DNA of 23,631 bases from an uncultured Blautia sp. (GCA_900542045.1 UQMI01000050.1:1-23631); one strand, 5' to 3'; shown: positions 15,103 to 23,222, counted from the stretch's first letter. Notes: a model not told the origin generated them from the sequence alone. Numbers and translations: made by a program.

Positions 15103-16473
15103 TCATAGTTCACTGTCTCCAGCCAATCGTTTTCCTGCCTGGATCAGGTACATAACAAAAAAAGCCAGGCCTGCGGTCACCCAGGAGGCAATATAAATCC
15201 ACACAATACACTCCATGCTTTCATACCGTGGCTGAATCAGCCAGATCCCAGCCACTCGCAAAAGACAAATGGTTATGAGCGTTGTGATCATCGGAAGCAC
15301 TGTATTTCCCATTCCGCAGCAGGAGCCGGAAAGCGCCTCTGCCACTGCGTAAAACACATAGAAAGGAGCCATCATCCGCATATATCTCACAACCAGCGGA
15401 ATCAGGACCCCGGCATCCTCCCCGGAAACAAACCAGCCTCCCATTGTGCCGGCTCCCAGATATAAAAGAAGACTAATGGCAGCCACAGTCCCCACGGACA
15501 TTGCCGTACCAGCCGCCACCCCTTTTTTTACGCGGTGTTTTTGTCCTGCCCCCAGGTTCTGCGCCACATAAGTGGTCAATGCCGGTCCCATGGCATCTGC
15601 CACCAGCCAGATGAACATATCCAACTTATTGCATACTCCCCATGCAGCGATTGTATCACTCCCCATGCGGTTTACGCTTACCTGTACAATAGAATTTGCC
15701 ACTGGAAAGAGCATGGACTGCAGGGCAAGCGGGAACCCGGTAACAAGCATTGCCTTCACATGTTCCATCCCGCCCCACAGAGGACGCCCGAGCAACGGTT
15801 GTCTTCCGTTCATGCTTCGGTTCAGCAAAATCAATGCACACAGCACACTGATAATCTGAGACGCTACAGTCGCAGCGGCGGCGCCTTCCACGCCAAAGCC
15901 AAACACACCTACCAGCAGATAGTCCCCGGCAATATTACAGATTGAGCACAAAATCAATACATATAACGGACTTCTGGAATCTCCAAAGGCTCTCAGTATC
16001 CCGGCCGCCATATTATAAAGAATCATCGACCAGATCCCCGCAAAATAAATCCGCGTATAAGCAAGGGTCTCCCTGAAAATATTTTCCGGCACATCCATCA
16101 AATAAAGCAGCTGCTCTGAAAAGCAAACGCCTGCCACACTGCAGACAACGCCAAGTACGGCTGCCACTGCACATGCCGCCTGCACAGAGCGTTCTAATTT
16201 ATTTTTATCACCGGCACCAAAATAGCGAGAAATATGAATAGTTGCGCCTGCGGCAAGTCCATTCATAAAATTCAGTGGGAACTTAAACAGAGTCGCTACT
16301 GCATCAATAGATGCAAGTCCCTCTTTTCCGGCAAATTGTCCTACGATGATTGCATCTGTTGTAACATAAAGCTGTTGGATCAATGTTCCCAGCATGATCG
16401 GCATTACAAACGCAAGAATTCCCCTGCTTATGCTCCCTTCCAGAAGATTTACTGTTTTTTTATTTCTTTGCAT
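15103..16473 (-). CDS. MATE-family multidrug/metabolite exporter
   Basis: 456 residues from the ATG at 16473 (GAAAGG six bases before it). An alternative start at 16494 overlaps the upstream stop (CTATGATGA) and would add seven residues; both are plausible. About twelve hydrophobic segments in two homologous halves; MATE (PF01554) motifs include GSISRGILAFVMPIMLGTLIQQLYVTTDAIIVGQF, the FKFPLNFMNGLAAGATIHISRYFGAGD block and its second-half counterpart (GVCNKLDMFIWLVADAMGPALTTYVAQNLGAGQ). These exporters use Na+ or H+ gradients. Position at the end of a cobalamin-riboswitch ABC operon is unusual and hints at export of a cofactor-related compound or metallophore, but substrate is not readable from sequence. 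Confidence 0.9.
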   Translation of the reverse strand: MQRNKKTVNLLEGSISRGILAFVMPIMLGTLIQQLYVTTDAIIVGQFAGKEGLASIDAVATLFKFPLNFMNGLAAGATIHISRYFGAGDKNKLERSVQAACAVAAVLGVVCSVAGVCFSEQLLYLMDVPENIFRETLAYTRIYFAGIWSMILYNMAAGILRAFGDSRSPLYVLILCSICNIAGDYLLVGVFGFGVEGAAAATVASQIISVLCALILLNRSMNGRQPLLGRPLWGGMEHVKAMLVTGFPLALQSMLFPVANSIVQVSVNRMGSDTIAAWGVCNKLDMFIWLVADAMGPALTTYVAQNLGAGQKHRVKKGVAAGTAMSVGTVAAISLLLYLGAGTMGGWFVSGEDAGVLIPLVVRYMRMMAPFYVFYAVAEALSGSCCGMGNTVLPMITTLITICLLRVAGIWLIQPRYESMECIVWIYIASWVTAGLAFFVMYLIQAGKRLAGDSEL

Positions 16474-16490
16474 CAAATTCCTTTCTGTCA

Positions 16491-17477
16491 TCATAGTTGT
16501 TCCTGGCTGCAGCTGTGTGTATCTGTAAACAGATGGCAGGCAACCTGGTGTCCCGGTGCAGTTTCCATTAAAAGCGGATGCTGCTGTCGGCAGATTTCCA
16601 TGCAGTGCGCACACCGGTTCTGAAAAGGACAGCCCACAGGAATATCCAACGGGCTTGGAACATCCCCTTCCAGACTTTCGATTCTTTTATGAAAGTCCAT
16701 ATGGATATCAAACAGAGATCCCATCAAAGCCTTTGTATATGGATGCTGTGCTTCTTTGCCAAGTTTTTTCCCCGGGATTACCTCCACAAGATTTCCCAGA
16801 TACATGACCGCAACATCATCTGAGACAGAAGACACCAGAGCAATATCATGACAGATAAAGCCAATGGCCAGATCCAGTTCCTTCTGCAGTCTGCGGATCA
16901 GCTGGATCACTGTTTTCTGTACCGATACATCTAATGCTGATGTAGCTTCATCCAAAATGAGAACCTCCGGCTTTAATGCCAGCGCCCTGGCAATTGCCAC
17001 CCGTTGCCGCTGACCGCCGCTTAAGCTGTGGGGATAACGTTCCATAAACTCTTCAGACAGCTCTACCATTTCCAAAAGACTGCGGCAGACCACATCTTTC
17101 TCAATGACCTTTATCTTCCCATAATTCATCAGCGGTTCACAGACAATATCTCGAATCCGCATTTTGGGATTGAAAGAGGTATTGGGATCCTGGAATACCA
17201 TCTGGATATGACGCCGGCTCTGCCGCAGCTTTTCACCTTTTAATTCAGACAGCTTTTTCCCCCGGAAAATAATCTCACCACTGTCCGGTTTTTCCAGCGC
17301 TACCAGAAGCCGCATAAATGTGCTTTTCCCACAGCCGGATTCTCCTACCAGCCCCAGCGTTCTTCCCCTGTAAAACTTCAGATTAATATCATTATTCGCC
17401 GTCAGTCGTCTTCCATCTGCGGCCGGAAATGTCTTTGTGATATGTTTCGCTTCCAGAATCAGTTCTTCATTGCTCAA
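16491..17477 (-). CDS. Oligopeptide/nickel-type ABC transporter ATPase (DppF/NikE class)
   Basis: About 328 residues. Walker A GESGCGKST, signature LSGGQRQRVAIARAL and Walker B VLILDEATSALD are intact. The C-terminal oligo_HPY extension (VGCPFQNRCAHCMEICRQQHPLLMETAPGHQVACHLF) carries the cysteine cluster typical of the F/E-type subunit. The start is uncertain: TTG at 17477 has GGAGG eight bases upstream, while a GTG at 17486 sits directly on that site. It overlaps the preceding ATPase gene by about ten bases. Together with the D-type ATPase it forms the heterodimeric motor of the transporter. Confidence 0.9.
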   Translation of the reverse strand: MSNEELILEAKHITKTFPAADGRRLTANNDINLKFYRGRTLGLVGESGCGKSTFMRLLVALEKPDSGEIIFRGKKLSELKGEKLRQSRRHIQMVFQDPNTSFNPKMRIRDIVCEPLMNYGKIKVIEKDVVCRSLLEMVELSEEFMERYPHSLSGGQRQRVAIARALALKPEVLILDEATSALDVSVQKTVIQLIRRLQKELDLAIGFICHDIALVSSVSDDVAVMYLGNLVEVIPGKKLGKEAQHPYTKALMGSLFDIHMDFHKRIESLEGDVPSPLDIPVGCPFQNRCAHCMEICRQQHPLLMETAPGHQVACHLFTDTHSCSQEQL

Positions 17478-18252
17478 GCCACTCACCTCCCATAGACGGT
17501 ACGGAAGCGATCAGTTTTCTGGTATATTTATTTCGGGAGCCATGGAGAATCTGCTCTCTGTCCCCCTGATCTTCAATTCTTCCATTTCGCATCACTATAA
17601 TATGATCCGCCATATAGGCGGCAACACCGATATTGTGTGTTACTATGATAATTCCAGTATGATACTCTTCCCTCAATTCCATCATCTGCCGGACAATCTG
17701 AGCCTGCGTCGTCACATCCAGAGCAGAAGTAGGTTCATCTGCAAGCAAGAGTCTTGGCCGATAGGTCATACCCATAGCAATTCCCACTCTCTGACGCATA
17801 CCGCCTGAAAGCTGAAAAGGATAAGAACGCATCACATGGGCGCCATCGGGAAGGCGCATCCGCTCCAGCATGACAATCCCTTTCTCCCATGCTGCCTTTT
17901 TACTGATTTTTTCGTGAGTTCTAATGTACTCCACAAATACATTTCCCACACGGCGAGTGGGATTCATCATGGCTCCGCTGTCCTGGAAAATCATGGAAAT
18001 TTGGCTGCCCCGAAGCATACGCCACTGCTCCGGAGTATAATTTAAAAGAGATTTTCCATCAAATACAATATCTCCTTCCGTCACTTTGCCGACAGTCGGC
18101 AGAAGCCCCATCACCGCACGGATTACCGTTGTCTTGCCGCTTCCGCTCTCCCCTACCAGCGCAATGATCTGTCCCGGCTTTATATCCATGGAGAAATCCA
18201 TCACCGTTGGAACATTTTTATATGCCACCGTCATATGATCAATTTTTAACAT
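17467..18252 (-). CDS. Oligopeptide/nickel-type ABC transporter ATPase (DppD/NikD class)
   Basis: 261 residues. Walker A GESGSGKTT (about 35-43), signature LSGGMRQRVGIA and Walker B LLLADEPTSALD are present. It ends shortly after the ATPase core (HGSRNKYTRKLIASVPSM) and lacks the Cys-rich oligo_HPY tail found in DppD/OppD; that length is typical of NikD-like proteins, which points to a metal-type rather than a peptide-type system. GGAGG lies seven to eight bases upstream of the ATG. Its stop overlaps the next ATPase gene. Confidence 0.9.
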   Translation of the reverse strand: MLKIDHMTVAYKNVPTVMDFSMDIKPGQIIALVGESGSGKTTVIRAVMGLLPTVGKVTEGDIVFDGKSLLNYTPEQWRMLRGSQISMIFQDSGAMMNPTRRVGNVFVEYIRTHEKISKKAAWEKGIVMLERMRLPDGAHVMRSYPFQLSGGMRQRVGIAMGMTYRPRLLLADEPTSALDVTTQAQIVRQMMELREEYHTGIIIVTHNIGVAAYMADHIIVMRNGRIEDQGDREQILHGSRNKYTRKLIASVPSMGGEWLEQ

Positions 18253-18270
18253 CTTTCTGCCTCCTGTTTC

Positions 18271-19098
18271 CTACTCGTCCCTGGGATCCATAATATCCCG
18301 CAGAGCATCCCCCAGCATATTAAATACCACAACAACCAGAAAGATAGCCAGACCCGGAAAGATCATCATCCAGGGAGCACTCTGTATCGCCCCCCGTCCT
18401 TCATTCAGCATATAGCCCCACTCCGGAGTGGGCGGTTTCGCACCAAATCCCAGAAAAGATAATGCGGCAAGTTCCAGCATCATACTCCCAACATCTGTCG
18501 CAGCCGTGATAATCAGGATTGGCAGCGCATTCGGCAACATATAAGCCCGTATGATATGGCTCCTTCTGGAACCGGAAACGATGGCCGCAGACACATAGTC
18601 TCTGTCTTTGATCTTTAGTACCAGAGACCGCGCCAGACGTGCATACTTCGTCCAGCTGACAAGGGTAATGGCAATAATGGCGTTTTTCATGCTGGAGCCT
18701 ATAATCCCCGCTACCGCCAGGGCAAGAACCAGACCCGGAAATGCCACCATCATATCTGCGATACGCATAAGAGCTGCATCTACGATACCGCCAAAACAGC
18801 CTGCGATCACTCCCACTGCGGTGCCGATTAGAAAAATCAGCAGGACAACGCCAAAAGTGGAAACCAGAGAAGCCCGGGCTCCATAAATCACCCGGGTAAA
18901 AATATCCCTGCCCATTTTATCAGTGCCAAATAAATGTTCTTTACAGGGACCCTGCAGAGCATTTTCCATACTACCCTCCAAAGGATCTACGCCTCCCGTT
19001 ATGAACGGAGCAAAAACCGCCGTCAGAATGATGAGTACAGCCAGGATCAAAAAAACCATAAACTGTCTGTTTTTCAGAAAATCATTTGCTTTTACCAT
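18271..19098 (-). CDS. Opp/Dpp/Nik-type ABC transporter permease (DppC/NikC class)
   Basis: 275 residues with an N-terminal TM helix (about 12-33) and a BPD_transp_1 domain of five further helices. LFGTDKMGRDIFTRVIYGAR near residue 56-75 is the C-subunit signature, and SGSRRSHIIRAYMLPNALPILI is the cytoplasmic EAA loop that docks with the ATPase. It starts two bases after the preceding permease stop, with the ribosome site (AGAGGAG) within that gene's last codons. Complete, no oddities. Confidence 0.92.
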   Translation of the reverse strand: MVKANDFLKNRQFMVFLILAVLIILTAVFAPFITGGVDPLEGSMENALQGPCKEHLFGTDKMGRDIFTRVIYGARASLVSTFGVVLLIFLIGTAVGVIAGCFGGIVDAALMRIADMMVAFPGLVLALAVAGIIGSSMKNAIIAITLVSWTKYARLARSLVLKIKDRDYVSAAIVSGSRRSHIIRAYMLPNALPILIITAATDVGSMMLELAALSFLGFGAKPPTPEWGYMLNEGRGAIQSAPWMMIFPGLAIFLVVVVFNMLGDALRDIMDPRDE

Positions 19099-19100
19099 AC

Positions 19101-20048
19101 CTATCTCCTCTTTATGCGCATCCTTGGGTCTATGTATACATAGGAGGCATCCACGATCAGATTGATTACCATATAAATCAACGCCATCCAGAGTACATAA
19201 CCCTGTATCAGATTATAATCGCTGGAGGTAATAGCAGAAACCGCAAGATTACCCAGACCGGGATAGGAAAAAATAATCTCCACCACTGAAGTCCCCCCCA
19301 GAAGGCTTCCCACCGACAGACCAAGCATGGTAACAAGGGGGAGGAGGGCATTCGGAAAAACATTACCCCAGATAATCCGGCTTTTCCGGATACCTCTTGC
19401 CTGCGCCCCAATCACATAATCCTGGTTCAGTTCCTCAAGCACCGCCGCGCGTACCTGACGGGTGTATTTCGATGCCATGGCGACAGCCAGTGTGAGGGCT
19501 GGCAGAAACAAGCTTCTGAAATCAGCGTTTGCGCTGATTACCGGAAAAATCGTAAATCTCACGCAAAACGCCAGCATCAGCAGAAGCGCCACCCAGAAAT
19601 TAGGCATGGCACACCCCAAAAAAGTCAGCCCTCTCGCCAGGTAATCCACCCAGGAATTCTTATATAATGCCGAAAAAACACCCAGCGGAACTGATAAAAG
19701 CAGCATCATCACCAGCGACATCGCCGTCAGTTTCAGCGTTGGCCCCACACGTTCCAGCAATAATTGCGTCACCGGCTGGCGAAGGGAATACGATGTCCCA
19801 AAATCCCCCTGCAGACAATTTCCCAGCCAGCGGAAGTACTGGGTAAAAAAAGGATCATTCAGCCCCATTTCCTCCCTGGTTTCCTCCACAATCTCTTCCG
19901 AAGGCATCTGTCCCATGGAGATATACATATTTTCCACTGGATCGCCAGGTGACAAATAGGTAAGAAAAAAAGTGATAAAACTGATTCCCACCAAAACCAC
20001 TATTATTTGCAGCAGGCGGGAGAGTACTTGTTTTTTGCTCAACGTCAT
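19101..20048 (-). CDS. Opp/Dpp/Nik-type ABC transporter permease (DppB/NikB class)
   Basis: About 315 residues. N-terminal TM helix (LLQIIVVLVGISFITFFLTY) and the B-subunit features: SPGDPVENM, FTQYFRWLGNCLQGDFGTSY, and the EAA loop RGIRKSRIIWGNVFPNALLPLV. The start is uncertain: the GAGGTG just upstream is only two bases from the ATG at 20048, and a TTG at 20042 is eight bases away. It follows the binding-protein stop by about ten bases. With the C-type permease it forms the channel. Confidence 0.9.
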   Translation of the reverse strand: MTLSKKQVLSRLLQIIVVLVGISFITFFLTYLSPGDPVENMYISMGQMPSEEIVEETREEMGLNDPFFTQYFRWLGNCLQGDFGTSYSLRQPVTQLLLERVGPTLKLTAMSLVMMLLLSVPLGVFSALYKNSWVDYLARGLTFLGCAMPNFWVALLLMLAFCVRFTIFPVISANADFRSLFLPALTLAVAMASKYTRQVRAAVLEELNQDYVIGAQARGIRKSRIIWGNVFPNALLPLVTMLGLSVGSLLGGTSVVEIIFSYPGLGNLAVSAITSSDYNLIQGYVLWMALIYMVINLIVDASYVYIDPRMRIKRR

Positions 20049-20058
20049 CACACCTCAT

Positions 20059-21672
20059 TTATTCTGCCGGAACAATTTCTGTAGTCAGCCAGTAATAATC
20101 CGCTGTATGGATATGCGCATATCCCACGCTTTTATTAGAGTAAATCATACTGCTATTATAGTATCCGTCAACTAATACCAGCGCATCGTTTATTATAATC
20201 TGCTGCATTTCCTTTACCAGTTCTTTTCTTCGCTCCGGATTCAGTTCATTCTGCAGTGCTTCATACAGTTGGTCATATTCCGGATTGGAATACCCACAGT
20301 ATGTGGTTTCTGAATACCAGTTTCCCAGATACTCCAGCGGATCACCGGTTCCCACAGTAATCCAGTTATTGTTATTCAAATCGTAATCCCCTGCGGCCAG
20401 CTTGCTCCACTGGTCATCAGAACTGCCATACTCGGCGGTGACTCCAATCCCGATTTCCGTCAGGTACTGGGTATGCGCATCAGAAAATTCATTTAGCAGG
20501 CGATTTTCATAAGAAACATAACGCAAATTGATGTTCTGTCCGTCCAGTTCCCGGATACCATCGCCATTCGTATCTACGATTCCCGCATCGTCCAGCAGCT
20601 TTTTCGCGCCTTCCGGATCATACGGATAGGGATCTGTTAATTCATCATATCCGTAATCCAGATTGGAAGGCAGTACCGAAATACCTGCCGTATACAAACC
20701 TCCGATGGTCTTGGACTCACAAATTCCCTCTTTATCAATTGCCATTATCATCGCCTGACGGAGCGTATCATTTGCCAGAACGCCTTCCAGATTCATCCAG
20801 GAGAATCCACAGCGCACGCCGGTGGCGATATCCACGGTAAAGTCCGGGTTCTCCTGGAATTTCTGAATATCGGAAACATTTGTAATGTTTTCCACCAGAT
20901 CAACCTGACCGCTTTCAAGGGCCATAGCTTTTGCGGATGCATCTCCCATGAAAAGAATATTCACTGTATCATAGGGCACTTCTTCATAATAATTGGGATT
21001 TGCTGCCATTTCATAGCCGACTCCCACCCCATTAAACTGATTTACCATATAAGGGCCCGTTCCAATAACATTATTCATGAAATCCTCTGTGTGCTCCACA
21101 TCCACAACAGCCATAACCGGGTATGCCAGCTGTCCCGGCAAATCATTGTAAGGTTTACTTGTAACAATCGTCACCGTATTTGCTTCATCATCCGCTGTAA
21201 TTTCAGCCTCAAATTCCAGATATTTTTCTGCGTTCGCTGACGACTCTTCGGAAACCTCTTTCAAATATTCAAAACATTCCTTTACCTTCGAGGGCGTTAC
21301 CTGGCATCCATCTGAAAAATAAATATCATCTTTCAGAGTAATCACCCATTCGGTGTGCTCGTCATTTACCGTATAACTTTCGGCAAGCCATGGCTCTGTA
21401 CCCATTTCATCATTGAACTTAAATAAACTCTCCGTAATGCCATATCGCATGGCATTCCAAGCACTACTGGGTGCTAAAGCAAAGTTCAAAGAACCGTCAT
21501 CGTACATCTGACATCCGAAATTCAGAACTTTTTCTTCTCCAGAAGCAGAAGTATCAGTTGCTCCGTTCCCTGCAGTCTCCGTCCTGTTTGAACTGCCAGC
21601 ACACCCCGCCAACAGAGATAGAGACATAGCCACCGTAATTCCCAGGGCAAGCCATTTTTTTCTGTGTTTCAT
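20059..21672 (-). CDS. Opp/Dpp/Nik-type ABC substrate-binding lipoprotein, cobalamin-riboswitch controlled
   Basis: 537 residues. Lipoprotein signal with a clear lipobox LLAGC (Cys 24) and a Ser/Thr-rich linker, then SBP_bac_5 (PF00496): FNDEMGTEPWLAESYTV, WVITLKDDIYFSDG, NVIGTGPYMVNQF, SGQVDLVENI, and DPYPYDPEGAKKLLDDAG followed by the family's DTNGDGIRELDG loop. ATG with AGAGGA seven bases upstream. The fold binds peptides, nickel/cobalt complexes, haem or other small ligands; which one is not readable here. The cobalamin riboswitch upstream means expression falls when B12 is plentiful, so cobalt, a cobalt chelate or a corrinoid precursor is the likely ligand. First gene of a seven-gene leftward operon. 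Confidence 0.92.
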   Translation of the reverse strand: MKHRKKWLALGITVAMSLSLLAGCAGSSNRTETAGNGATDTSASGEEKVLNFGCQMYDDGSLNFALAPSSAWNAMRYGITESLFKFNDEMGTEPWLAESYTVNDEHTEWVITLKDDIYFSDGCQVTPSKVKECFEYLKEVSEESSANAEKYLEFEAEITADDEANTVTIVTSKPYNDLPGQLAYPVMAVVDVEHTEDFMNNVIGTGPYMVNQFNGVGVGYEMAANPNYYEEVPYDTVNILFMGDASAKAMALESGQVDLVENITNVSDIQKFQENPDFTVDIATGVRCGFSWMNLEGVLANDTLRQAMIMAIDKEGICESKTIGGLYTAGISVLPSNLDYGYDELTDPYPYDPEGAKKLLDDAGIVDTNGDGIRELDGQNINLRYVSYENRLLNEFSDAHTQYLTEIGIGVTAEYGSSDDQWSKLAAGDYDLNNNNWITVGTGDPLEYLGNWYSETTYCGYSNPEYDQLYEALQNELNPERRKELVKEMQQIIINDALVLVDGYYNSSMIYSNKSVGYAHIHTADYYWLTTEIVPAE

Positions 21673-21708
21673 TTTTCATTCCTCTTTCTGCTTTTTTCAC
21701 AAAGCCAC

Positions 21709-21738
21709 AAAAAAAGATCTGACATCCCGCGTCAGATC
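21709..21738 (-). terminator. Terminator between the cobalamin riboswitch and the binding-protein gene
   Basis: Perfect 8-bp stem GATCTGAC (21731-21738, minus strand) with GTCAGATC (21716-21723), followed by TTTTTTT. It lies in the leader, after the riboswitch and about 40 bases before the first gene, where it can serve as the expression platform: bound cobalamin favours termination. A minus-strand AAAGATT/AATCTTT pairing around 21815-21847 could belong to the alternative fold. Confidence 0.8.
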
Positions 21739-21849
21739 AGATAATCTTTTTACACAAAACTATAGTTATACTGCTCCCATTTCCAGGCAATATAACACTT
21801 TTGTCTATTATGTTGGTAAAGATTTCTCGTCTTCCGCAAGAATCTTTGC

Positions 21850-22030
21850 AGAGAAAAAGCAGGTCTCCTGACTTAAGCATTCCCATCCTTGGCGCCTTCC
21901 CAGAGTAAATATCCCAGTGGCTTCGTGCCTCGGACCAGCTAATACAGTGACGGGATCGTTCCGGATTCTCACCGGATTCCCTTTTAATCAGACCGCGTCT
22001 GAACTTATTTCCCGTTGCATAGTTGCAAGC
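21850..22030 (-). ncRNA. Cobalamin (B12) riboswitch
   Basis: On the minus strand the conserved cobalamin-aptamer elements occur in order: GGGAATCCGGTGAGAATCC, then CCCGTCACTGTATTAG, GCACGAAGCCACTGGG, CTCTGGGAAGGCGCC, and finally AGTCAGGAGACCTGC, ending near 21855. Sequence and spacing match the B12-box family (Rfam RF00174) well. The aptamer lies about 13 bases after a good promoter and 110 bases before a terminator. Ends are given to within about 15 bases. Confidence 0.95.
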
Positions 22031-22043
22031 TTTATGATGACTT

Positions 22044-22072
22044 ATTATACCACCGCCACCATACCCCGTCTA
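22044..22072 (-). promoter_or_regulatory. Promoter of the riboswitch-controlled operon
   Basis: On the minus strand: -10 TATAAT (22044-22049), a 17-bp spacer and a weak -35 TAGACG (22067-22072). Transcription would start near 22037, just before the aptamer. Confidence 0.65.
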
Positions 22073-22222
22073 TATTTTGTGTAATTTATCATATTCCAAT
22101 TTGTTATACAATTTATGGCGTGTTTTCTTATGATTCACCCAATCATTCTGAATATACACTCTCTTGCTGTCTTGATATAGGGAGATACGGTAGTACCTTT
22201 TTCCCTCATATTTTTCCATCAT
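22070..22222 (-). CDS. Small lysine- and tyrosine-rich protein, unknown
   Basis: 50 residues from the first ATG of an ATGATG pair at 22222, preceded by AAAGGGG five to seven bases upstream. The product is basic and aromatic (KRYYRISLYQDSKRVYIQND and a KL/YDK-rich tail) with no membrane segment and no recognised domain. Its stop overlaps the -35 of the cobalamin-riboswitch promoter. It sits at the edge of the mobile-element debris and could be an orphan small gene or a remnant. No function can be offered. Confidence 0.45.
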   Translation of the reverse strand: MMEKYEGKRYYRISLYQDSKRVYIQNDWVNHKKTRHKLYNKLEYDKLHKI

Positions 22223-22329
22223 GTTCCCCTTTCCAAAATTTAGTGTACTTAAAACAAGTCCATTCATCCCATGCCGGTAAGATAAAAAAAATTCGGACTA
22301 ATTTCAGTCCATACAAGGAGCCTTATCGC

Positions 22330-22395
22330 ATGGAACAGAAAATCAAACAGACTGGCATTGATATTGGCGGGAATATCCGCCGTGTCCAGTCCCGT
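22330..22395 (+). pseudogene. Truncated XRE-type helix-turn-helix gene (5' end only)
   Basis: ATG with AAGGAG nine bases upstream encodes MEQKIKQTGIDIGGNIRRV, which resembles the start of small XRE-type regulators (KxTGIDIGxNIRRIR) often found on Firmicute mobile elements. The similarity stops at about 22386; beyond it the frame continues to 22464 with unrelated sequence. The helix-turn-helix proper is missing. The match is short, so the call is tentative. Confidence 0.35.
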
Positions 22396-22460
22396 GGGGA
22401 ACCACTGACCTCTTTCGCCGTCTCCCTTGCCATGAAACGGATGTCATTGATTTTTGCCAT
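22386..22460 (-). pseudogene. Truncated ICE protein gene (5' end only)
   Basis: ATG at 22460, with AGGAGG six bases upstream, encodes MAKINDIRFMARETAKEVSG then SPRDW. This is the N-terminus of the large proteins of Tn1549/CTn-like integrative elements (INDVR..ARE.A.EV..SPEEW..., the methylase/helicase/YodL-type open frame). Homology ends at the Trp codon at 22386-22388 and the frame closes at 22323 without family features. Truncated against the plus-strand XRE remnant. Confidence 0.5.
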
Positions 22461-22544
22461 GTAAATCCTCCTGTAAAAAATAGAAACAAGTTCTGTGTAT
22501 CTTTCCGCTGACCACATAAATCCCGTATATTTTTTCTTTCTCCA

Positions 22545-22581
22545 TTTACAATATAAAGAAATTCAGTTATAATTTCTTTAT
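22545..22581 (+). promoter_or_regulatory. Toxin-antitoxin promoter with overlapping inverted-repeat operator
   Basis: -35 TTTACA (22545-22550), 17-bp spacer, -10 TATAAT (22568-22573). A perfect 10-bp inverted repeat, ATAAAGAAAT (22553-22562) and ATTTCTTTAT (22572-22581), separated by nine bases, covers the spacer and the -10 box. Type II antitoxins and their toxin complexes bind such palindromes to repress their own promoter, so this is the probable autoregulatory operator. Confidence 0.75.
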
Positions 22582-22596
22582 AAAGGAGGTGCTTTT

Positions 22597-22860
22597 ATGC
22601 CAAATATCCGTTCAAGCGCAGACCTGCGCAACAGCTATAACGAAATTTCCACTTTCTGCCATGAATATGCGGAGCCTGTTTTCATTACCAAAAACGGCAA
22701 AGGCGATCTTGCCGTTATGAGCATTGAGGCATATGAACAGCTCGCAGGCCGCTGTGAGTTATATGGGCTTCTCCAGGAAGGCATGGATGACCTTTCTTCC
22801 GGAAATACCCGCCCATTCTCCGAGGCAATGGCAGATATAAGGAGCCGCCGCAGGCGATGA
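22597..22860 (+). CDS. Type II antitoxin, Phd/YefM family
   Basis: 87 residues. N-terminal DNA-binding Phd/YefM fold: MPNIRSSADLRNSYNEIS, EYAEPVFITKNGKGDLAVMSIEAYEQL; the C-terminal part (LLQEGMDDLSSGNTRPFSEAMADI) is the flexible toxin-neutralising region. AAAGGAGG lies eight bases before the ATG. The stop overlaps the toxin start by ATGA, which keeps antitoxin and toxin translation coupled. It should repress the operon through the inverted repeat at 22553-22581. Confidence 0.92.
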   Translation: MPNIRSSADLRNSYNEISTFCHEYAEPVFITKNGKGDLAVMSIEAYEQLAGRCELYGLLQEGMDDLSSGNTRPFSEAMADIRSRRRR

Positions 22861-23183
22861 GTTACCAGCTTCATATCACAAACGTTGCAGCGCGGGATAT
22901 TTCCCAGGCTGCCGATTACATTGAGTTTGTCCTGAAAAATCCCAAAGCCGCTGACGATCTCCTGGAGGAAACGGATCAGAAGATCAATGCCTTGCTGCCG
23001 TTTCCCCAGGAACATCCCATTGTAGAGGATAAGCTGCTGGCCGCCTGGGGCGTCCGCTTCACACAGGTCAAAAAATATCTTGCCTTTTATGTGGCGGAGG
23101 AAAACCGGGTGACAGTAATCCGTTTCCTATATGCCAAAAGCAACTGGATCTCCATCTTAAAGGCAGGTTTTCCTCTCGTTTAA
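22857..23183 (+). CDS. Type II toxin, RelE/ParE family
   Basis: 108 residues. Sequence follows the RelE/ParE fold: YQLHITNVAARDISQAADYIEF at the N-terminus, HPIVEDKLLAAWGVRFTQVKKYLAFYVAEENRVTVIRFLYAKSNW at the C-terminus. The V(R)xFLYAKSNW end is typical of the group. RelE-type members cleave ribosome-bound mRNA and ParE-type ones inhibit gyrase; which applies here cannot be decided from sequence. The gene is complete, follows its antitoxin by ATGA and is closed by a strong terminator, so the pair looks functional. Confidence 0.9.
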   Translation: MSYQLHITNVAARDISQAADYIEFVLKNPKAADDLLEETDQKINALLPFPQEHPIVEDKLLAAWGVRFTQVKKYLAFYVAEENRVTVIRFLYAKSNWISILKAGFPLV

Positions 23184-23189
23184 CTCTTC

Positions 23190-23222
23190 TCTCCCCGTGT
23201 CATTTACGGGGAGATGTTTTTT
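23190..23222 (+). terminator. Terminator of the toxin-antitoxin operon
   Basis: Perfect 9-bp stem TCTCCCCGT (23190-23198) with ACGGGGAGA (23206-23214), 7-nt loop, followed by TGTTTTTT. It starts seven bases after the toxin stop and overlaps the stop codon of the convergent topoisomerase remnant. Confidence 0.9.

Noticed and set aside
22015..22464. A 149-codon plus-strand frame
   Set aside because: It runs antisense through the riboswitch promoter and the small minus-strand gene. Only its last part (from 22330) has a ribosome site, and that part is listed as an XRE-like remnant.
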